Source of the DNA: Vibrio halioticoli NBRC 102217
Lineage (GTDB): Bacteria > Pseudomonadota > Gammaproteobacteria > Enterobacterales > Vibrionaceae
NCBI RefSeq assembly: GCF_000496695.1
Contig: NZ_BAUJ01000044.1
Coordinates: 1 to 42,597, forward strand
Reading direction: 5' to 3'
DNA: 42,597 bases
Shown here: in pieces, positions 37,931 through 42,597 of the stretch
Position numbering within the stretch: position 1 is the first letter of the stretch
How the letters are laid out: each line of letters begins with the position of its first letter
Notes under the pieces: generated by a model
The model's database searches: none
Told to the model about the DNA's origin: nothing
The model's input: the letters and a program-made list of their open reading frames with translations, nothing else
Made by a program: the position numbers and the translations under genes

Positions 37931-40195
37931 TTAATGATGCAGTGCCTCTTCTTCGGCATTGGCATAATTGAATTTTAGTTCATCATCAACCAAATCCACT
38001 GCCACTGAACCACCGTTGATCAAGCGACCAAACAACAACTCATTGGCTAATGGTTTCTTCAGCTTGTCTTGAATCACACGGGACATAGGTCGTGCGCCCA
38101 TCGCCTTATCGTAACCTTTAACGGCTAACCAATGACGAGCGTTATCAGTCACCTCTAGAGAGACCCCTCTTACATCCAATTGCGCTTGCAGTTCCACAAT
38201 GAACTTATCAACCACTTGCTGAATGACCACTTCATCTAGGCTATTAAACCAAATGATGTTGTCTAAACGATTTCGAAACTCTGGGGTAAATACCCTTTTG
38301 ATAATCGCCATCGCATCAGGCGCATGATCTTGCTCAATCAAACCAATAGATTGTTTCTCAGTTTCAACCACACCGGCATTGGTGGTCATGACTAAGATAA
38401 TATTTCTAAAGTCGGCTTTTCTGCCGTTGTTATCGGTTAAGGTGCCGTTATCCATCACCTGCAATAGCAAATTAAAGATATCAGGGTGCGCTTTCTCGAT
38501 TTCATCCAACAGCACCACTGAGTGTGGCTGTTTAATTACCGCGTCCGTCAGCAATCCACCTTGGTCATAACCCACATAACCCGGAGGCGCGCCAATTAAT
38601 CGGCTGATTGAATGACGCTCACCGTATTCCGACATATCAAAGCGTAATAGCTCAATACCCATCAGCTTAGCTAGCTGTGCGGTCACTTCCGTCTTACCTA
38701 CCCCTGTAGGGCCAGCAAATAGGAAAGAACCCACAGGTTTGTTTTCAGCGCCTAATCCAGCGCGAGAAAGCTTGATAGATTCGGTAAGCACATCAATGGC
38801 TTCATCTTGGCCAAACACCAGCATTTTCATCTTGCTGTCGAGATTTTGTAAAATGTCTTTATCTGATGAAGATATAGATTTTTCCGGAATACGCGCCATT
38901 TTAGCGACCATGGCTTCGATATCACCAACGCCTACGGTTTTCTTACGACGACTGCTTGGAACTAAGCGGCTTTTTGCCCCGGCTTCATCGATGACATCAA
39001 TGGCTTTATCTGGCAAATGACGTTCATTGATGTATTTCGCTGACAATTCTACTGCCGCGCGAAGGGCTTTATTGGTGTAGCGCACTTCATGGTGCTCTTC
39101 GTATTTAGATTTCAGCCCCATTAAGATTTTGGTGGTGTCATCTAAAGACGGTTCGACCACATCAATTTTTTGGAAACGACGTGACAGTGCACGTTCTTTC
39201 TCAAAAATGGTGCTGTATTCTTGATAGGTGGTTGAACCAATACAGCGCAACTTACCGCTGCTTAGTAGAGGCTTAATCAAGTTTGCGGCATCGACTTGAC
39301 CACCTGATGCAGCCCCCGCACCAATAATGGTGTGGATCTCATCAATAAATAAGATGGCGTCATCTTCTTTTTCTAGCTGTTTAAGAATGTTCTTAAATCG
39401 CTTCTCAAAATCGCCTCGGTATTTAGTACCGGCTAGCAATGAACCGATATCTAGAGAATAAATAACCGAGTTGGCAATCACTTCAGGAACGTCGCCTTCG
39501 ACGATTCTCCAGGCTAGACCTTCTGCAATTGCGGTTTTACCTACACCAGCCTCGCCCACCAGCAATGGGTTATTCTTACGGCGACGACACAACACTTGCA
39601 CGGTACGCTCTAGCTCTTGATCGCGCCCAATAAGCGGGTCGATATTGCCGTTACGTGCCACGATGTTTAGGTTGGTCGCAAAATTTTCCAGTTGGTCTTC
39701 TTGAGCCACTTCTTCGGTCGTTTCTGTACTGCCGAATAACTCAGAAGAATCATCTTTGGCAGTTTTAGTAATGCCATGCGAGATGAAATTGACGATGTCT
39801 AAACGACTAATGTCATTTTTTTTCAGGAGGTAGGCGGCGTGAGATTCTTGCTCACTAAAAATAGCCACCAGCACATTCGCACCAGAGACTTCGTTACGCC
39901 CAGACGACTGCACATGAAAAACTGCACGTTGAAGTACGCGCTGGAAGCTCAAAGTAGGCTGCGTTTCTCGAGTGGCATCATCCACCGCAATTAACGGTGT
40001 GGTTTGTTCGATAAACACATCCAATTCTTGGCGAATGGTATCTAGGATCGCTCCACAGGCTTTTAAAGCCTCTTTCGCAGACTGGTTGTCTAGAAGCGCC
40101 AACAGCAGATGCTCTACCGTCATAAACTCGTGACGTTTATCTCGCGCTTGAGAAAAAGCGCCATTTAAACTTGTTTCTAGTTCCTTGTTTAGCAT
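37931..40195 (-). CDS. clpA: ClpA ATPase subunit of the ClpAP protease
   Basis: AAA+ unfoldase delivering substrates to ClpP. The 754-residue protein has an N-terminal double Clp repeat domain that binds ClpS. Two ATPase modules follow, with Walker A sequences GEAGVGKTA and GPTGVGKTE and Walker [10 protein letters not shown] and [10 protein letters not shown]. The C-terminal D2-small domain includes the ClpP-binding IGL-type loop (QSIGLIEQD). Start [10 protein letters not shown] matches E. coli. It lies 57 bases after clpS and is probably co-transcribed with it. Confidence 0.97.
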   Translation of the reverse strand: MLNKELETSLNGAFSQARDKRHEFMTVEHLLLALLDNQSAKEALKACGAILDTIRQELDVFIEQTTPLIAVDDATRETQPTLSFQRVLQRAVFHVQSSGRNEVSGANVLVAIFSEQESHAAYLLKKNDISRLDIVNFISHGITKTAKDDSSELFGSTETTEEVAQEDQLENFATNLNIVARNGNIDPLIGRDQELERTVQVLCRRRKNNPLLVGEAGVGKTAIAEGLAWRIVEGDVPEVIANSVIYSLDIGSLLAGTKYRGDFEKRFKNILKQLEKEDDAILFIDEIHTIIGAGAASGGQVDAANLIKPLLSSGKLRCIGSTTYQEYSTIFEKERALSRRFQKIDVVEPSLDDTTKILMGLKSKYEEHHEVRYTNKALRAAVELSAKYINERHLPDKAIDVIDEAGAKSRLVPSSRRKKTVGVGDIEAMVAKMARIPEKSISSSDKDILQNLDSKMKMLVFGQDEAIDVLTESIKLSRAGLGAENKPVGSFLFAGPTGVGKTEVTAQLAKLMGIELLRFDMSEYGERHSISRLIGAPPGYVGYDQGGLLTDAVIKQPHSVVLLDEIEKAHPDIFNLLLQVMDNGTLTDNNGRKADFRNIILVMTTNAGVVETEKQSIGLIEQDHAPDAMAIIKRVFTPEFRNRLDNIIWFNSLDEVVIQQVVDKFIVELQAQLDVRGVSLEVTDNARHWLAVKGYDKAMGARPMSRVIQDKLKKPLANELLFGRLINGGSVAVDLVDDELKFNYANAEEEALHH

Positions 40196-40252
40196 ACAGG
40201 CCTCCCTAAAACTTCAAAAACAACCACTTAATCAATGTTGATAGCAATGTGG

Positions 40253-40573
40253 TTATGCTCTTTCCATAGTGCATAGCAAAGGATGTTGTTGCTCTTCAGA
40301 ATACGATGTAACCTGAGCAACCTTTGTTTCTGCAACTTCAGCTGTGTACGTGCCACAACGTGCTTTCCCCTCATAATGCACCTGAAGCATGGTTTGCGCA
40401 GCTTTGTCGGCATCCATACCAAAAAAGCGCTCAAGGATCTCAATCACGAAATCCATCGGGGTATAATCATCGTTATTTAAAATAACGTGATACATAGGTG
40501 GTGGTTTTACCTCGGTTTTTTCTCTCTCCAGCAAGTCAAAACCCGGAGTCACCCAATCAGAAAATTCAGTCAT
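40253..40573 (-). CDS. clpS: ClpS N-end-rule adaptor
   Basis: Adaptor that binds proteins with N-terminal Leu, Phe, Tyr or Trp and hands them to ClpA. The 106-residue protein (106 in E. coli) has the substrate-pocket region [17 protein letters not shown] and the [14 protein letters not shown] segment. I chose the ATG at 40573 (MTEFSDW); an in-frame ATG ten codons earlier has no better ribosome site and is atypical. It is divergent from cspD, as in E. coli. Confidence 0.95.
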   Translation of the reverse strand: MTEFSDWVTPGFDLLEREKTEVKPPPMYHVILNNDDYTPMDFVIEILERFFGMDADKAAQTMLQVHYEGKARCGTYTAEVAETKVAQVTSYSEEQQHPLLCTMERA

Positions 40574-41013
40574 TTTTACATCTTTTGTAGAAAAAACACT
40601 CATTCGGGTAGCAAAAAATTCTTTATGCTACTTAAGAGACTAATAGAGCAATTGTATCCCTGCAAATAAAACATTGCTATCAGTATCGAACAGCGAATTA
40701 TTAACCAATATTTCTAACAAAAACGATCTGATCATCTCTGTGCTTGCTCATAGTTTGACCGAAACACACATATCCGTTAATTGCCATTGTTTAACTGGCA
40801 ACGAATGGTTATCATTCTATTAACGAATCTTCATGAATAATTTGACGATGGGGATTCTTTGTCTACATTATTTTATTGTTCCAGTACAAATTTTGAGAGG
40901 ATCGGCTGATTCACTCTCTTAACTAAACTGACTGAAACGAGAAAAAGTGAGACTACGATTACTATTATCGTACACAGCGCACAACACGTAACAAATGCAT
41001 AAGGATGTAAAGC
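40574..41013. other. clpS-cspD divergent intergenic region
   Basis: About 440 bases hold the promoters of clpS-clpA and cspD. On the plus strand TTGACG (40842-40847), a 16-base spacer and TACATT (40864-40869) form a plausible cspD promoter with a ~140-base leader. Nothing else can be assigned. An AATGGTTATCATT stretch (40804-40816) only loosely recalls a Fur site. Confidence 0.5.
40842..40869 (+). promoter_or_regulatory. candidate cspD promoter
   Basis: TTGACG (five of six) and TACATT (four of six) with a 16-base spacer, upstream of a long untranslated leader. Confidence 0.45.
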
Positions 41014-41235
41014 ATGGCAACAGGTACTGTTAAGTGGTTCAACAACGCCAAGGGATTTGGTTTTATTTGCCCAGAAGGTGAAGACGGCGATATTTTTGCC
41101 CACTATTCTACGATTCAAATGGATGGATATAGAACGTTAAAAGCGGGTCAAACTGTCAACTATGAAGTAGAAAAAGGCCCTAAAGGTTCTCATGCTAGCG
41201 CTGTAGTACCAATAGAAACTGATTCAGCCAAATAA
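41014..41235 (+). CDS. cspD: cold-shock-domain protein CspD
   Basis: Single-stranded nucleic acid-binding protein of 73 residues. The RNP1 motif is KGFGFI (about 13-18) and RNP2 is DIFAHY (about 26-31). In E. coli CspD is induced in stationary phase rather than by cold and inhibits DNA replication. The position divergent from clpS matches that gene and supports the name. AAGGA lies about nine bases before the ATG and a strong terminator follows. Confidence 0.94.
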   Translation: MATGTVKWFNNAKGFGFICPEGEDGDIFAHYSTIQMDGYRTLKAGQTVNYEVEKGPKGSHASAVVPIETDSAK

Positions 41236-41256
41236 CCACAGTTTCAAACGATAAAT

Positions 41257-41280
41257 AAAGAGGCACTTGGCCTCTTTTTT
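41257..41280 (+). terminator. intrinsic terminator of cspD
   Basis: AAAGAGGC and GCCTCTTT (eight pairs, loop ACTTG) run into TTTT, 22 bases after the stop. Confidence 0.88.
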
Positions 41281-41309
41281 GTCGTTTAAAATCATATTAG
41301 GGATAATCA

Positions 41310-41537
41310 TTAGCTATTGTACATTTTTTCAAAATTCTTCTGATTCCATCCCACCATGATTTGATCGCCAATTTTTAAGACTGGAATCGAGCGTGCACCC
41401 ATAGCTTGCAACTCCTTACGTCCCCGTTGCATTTTGGCATTGGTTAAACGGTACTTATACCCCTTAGAGTCTAAGTATCGCTGCGCGTCTTTACAGTGAG
41501 GGCATTTATCCGCTACGTATAAAACTAGTCTTTTCAT
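41310..41537 (-). CDS. small glutaredoxin-family protein
   Basis: A 75-residue thioredoxin-fold protein with the redox site CPHC (Cys12, Cys15) and the cis-proline loop RSIPVLKIG (about 50-58), consistent with a monomeric glutaredoxin. I chose the ATG at 41537 (MKRLVLYVADKC). The reading frame continues 37 codons upstream from an ATG at 41648, but that extension is unlike the family. No ribosome site stands out. It is convergent with cspD and its substrate is unknown. Confidence 0.88.
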   Translation of the reverse strand: MKRLVLYVADKCPHCKDAQRYLDSKGYKYRLTNAKMQRGRKELQAMGARSIPVLKIGDQIMVGWNQKNFEKMYNS

Positions 41538-41848
41538 TGTGCTGTTCAAGTGAGAGTGATTTTTGCTGATTATGAAAGATAAGCAAGGTAATCGCAAACT
41601 CAATCCGCACCCTTGTGTGTTTTTCAAGTGGCAAATCATCAATGACATTTTTTGAAATCAATTAGTTACAATATGCAAATTCATCTATACATTGAGAGGT
41701 CACTTTTGATTTTTACATTTAATTTGAAAGTGAATTGCAAAAAATGCTGTTTATTCGAAAAGTGTATTCAAATAATCTAGCATTAACTTGAACGACATCG
41801 CTTGTAGACAGCGATCGCGCTGCTCTCCTCAATGAATAAGGATTTACC
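41538..41848. other. glutaredoxin-nitroreductase divergent intergenic region
   Basis: About 310 bases, AT-rich, holding promoters that I cannot place with confidence. A CAGCG-ATCG-CGCTG palindrome lies at about 41809-41822, 27 bases before the nitroreductase start, and might be an operator. No gene is evident. Confidence 0.4.
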
Positions 41849-42505
41849 ATGACTCACGCTATCATTACTGATTTAGCAAACCGATATACCGCTAAGCGTT
41901 ACGATGCAACGAAACGTATTCCTCAAGAAGACTTAGATGTGATTTATGAAGCAATTCGTCTGTCTGCTTCTTCTATCAACTCTCAGCCTTGGAAATTCAT
42001 TGTTATCGAAAGCGATGCCGCAAAGCAGCGTATGCACGACACTTTTGCTAATAAATTCCAATTTAACCAGCCTCATATCAAATCGGCTTCGCATATCGTT
42101 TTATTTGCGCACAATCCTCATTACACAAGAGACGATTACGCAAAAGTTGTTGATAAAGGCATTGAAGACGGACGTACTCCTAAAGAGCAACGTGAAGCAG
42201 CCTTTGGTGGATTTGCCTTTGTCGATCTAAACACAGATGAAACGGGCGATAACTCTAAGTGGACCAAATCTCAAACTTATCTTGCCCTTGGTAACACTTT
42301 GCATGTACTAGCACGCCTTGGTATTGACTCTACCACTATGGAAGGCATTGATAGCGAGCTGATTGGTGACATCTTTAAAGAAGAATTAGATGGCTACGAA
42401 TGTAACGTTGCTTTAGCAATGGGTTACCACCATAAAGAAGAAGACTACAACGCAAGCTTGCCAAAATCTCGCTTAGCGCTAGAAGACGTACTGAAAGTTC
42501 TGTAA
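41849..42505 (+). CDS. NfsB-like oxygen-insensitive NAD(P)H nitroreductase
   Basis: Flavin-dependent reductase of 218 residues (217 in E. coli NfsB), expected to use FMN and NAD(P)H to reduce nitro compounds, quinones or pteridines in the cytoplasm. FMN-contact motifs include RYTAKRYDATKRIP near the start, LSASSINSQPWKFIVIE (about 33-49), and SKWTKSQTYLALGN and GIDSTTMEGID in the C-terminal half. AAGGA lies seven bases before the ATG. The exact substrate is open. Confidence 0.93.
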   Translation: MTHAIITDLANRYTAKRYDATKRIPQEDLDVIYEAIRLSASSINSQPWKFIVIESDAAKQRMHDTFANKFQFNQPHIKSASHIVLFAHNPHYTRDDYAKVVDKGIEDGRTPKEQREAAFGGFAFVDLNTDETGDNSKWTKSQTYLALGNTLHVLARLGIDSTTMEGIDSELIGDIFKEELDGYECNVALAMGYHHKEEDYNASLPKSRLALEDVLKVL

Positions 42506-42531
42506 GCCCTAGCTCAGACTAACGCTTATTT

Positions 42532-42561
42532 ACGGCTCGCTATTAATAGCGGGCCGTTTTA
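42532..42561 (+). terminator. intrinsic terminator of the nitroreductase gene
   Basis: ACGGCTCGCTATT pairs with AATAGCGGGCCGT (one G-U) and is followed by TTTAT, 27 bases after the stop. Confidence 0.82.
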
Positions 42562-42582
42562 TTCTATGAGCCACCCTTTTAT

Positions 42583-42597
42583 TATACCAATCACACT
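42583..42597. repeat. possible start of a dispersed repeat, cut by the window end
   Basis: TATACCAATC at 42583-42592 is the exact reverse complement of the 10 bases at 83-92. It may be the terminal repeat of the element suspected at the window start; only five more bases are visible. Confidence 0.25.

Noticed and set aside
40804..40816. Fur-box-like AATGGTTATCATT upstream of cspD
   Set aside because: It matches too few positions of the 19-base Fur consensus, and neither neighbour is an iron gene.
41538..41648. 37-residue N-terminal extension of the glutaredoxin
   Set aside because: Glutaredoxins of this type start just before the first beta strand; the extension has no homologous features.

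Overview
The window is a stretch of gammaproteobacterial chromosome, most likely from a Vibrio or a close relative in the Vibrionaceae. I infer this from gene content and order (cysS/ppiB/lpxH, the his operon next to an NhaC transporter, hns next to gsk, topA/yciN, aat/bpt/infA, clpA/clpS/cspD) and from the protein sequences. No rRNA or other phylogenetic marker was available and nothing was searched. About 39 protein genes are well supported, almost all with conserved housekeeping functions. I found no tRNA, rRNA, CRISPR array, transposase, integrase or phage gene.

Layout. (1) 0-2.4 kb: manganese-dependent pyrophosphatase (ppaC) divergent from the tRNA wobble-uridine carboxymethyltransferase gene cmoB. 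(2) 2.5-5.8 kb: a compact three-gene operon for a retropepsin-like lipoprotein, an inactive-transglutaminase/7TM membrane protein and a RimK-related ATP-grasp ligase. This is a conserved but poorly understood envelope system. (3) 5.9-10.9 kb: tdk, cysS, ppiB, lpxH, a stand-alone EAL-domain protein and a YchJ/SEC-C protein. (4) 10.9-25.3 kb: histidine biosynthesis, all on the minus strand and split in two. hisG-D-C-B-H-A (with a His5 leader peptide and attenuator) ends at its own terminator, and hisF-hisIE lies about 7 kb further on. Between them sit accessory genes: a MATE exporter, a FISUMP-domain exported protein, a Fic protein lacking the catalytic His, a lipoprotein alpha/beta hydrolase, an AraC-type regulator and a GNAT acetyltransferase. 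(5) 25.5-27.5 kb: an NhaC-superfamily transporter preceded by a well-formed lysine riboswitch, which points to lysine transport rather than only Na+/H+ exchange. (6) 27.6-32.7 kb: an AT-rich promoter region and hns, a 41-base near-perfect palindrome, gsk and topA. (7) 32.9-36.1 kb: yciN, a Bax-like glucosaminidase, aroA and a glycine-zipper envelope protein. (8) 36.1-42.5 kb: the protein N-end-rule set (aat, bpt, clpA, clpS) with infA and cspD, then a small glutaredoxin and an NfsB-like nitroreductase.

Regulation visible in the sequence includes a histidine attenuator, the lysine riboswitch, several intrinsic terminators that separate operons, and an AT-rich upstream tract typical of H-NS autoregulation. 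The first ~95 bases and the last ~14 bases carry reverse-complementary 10-base ends and may be pieces of a dispersed Vibrio repeat.
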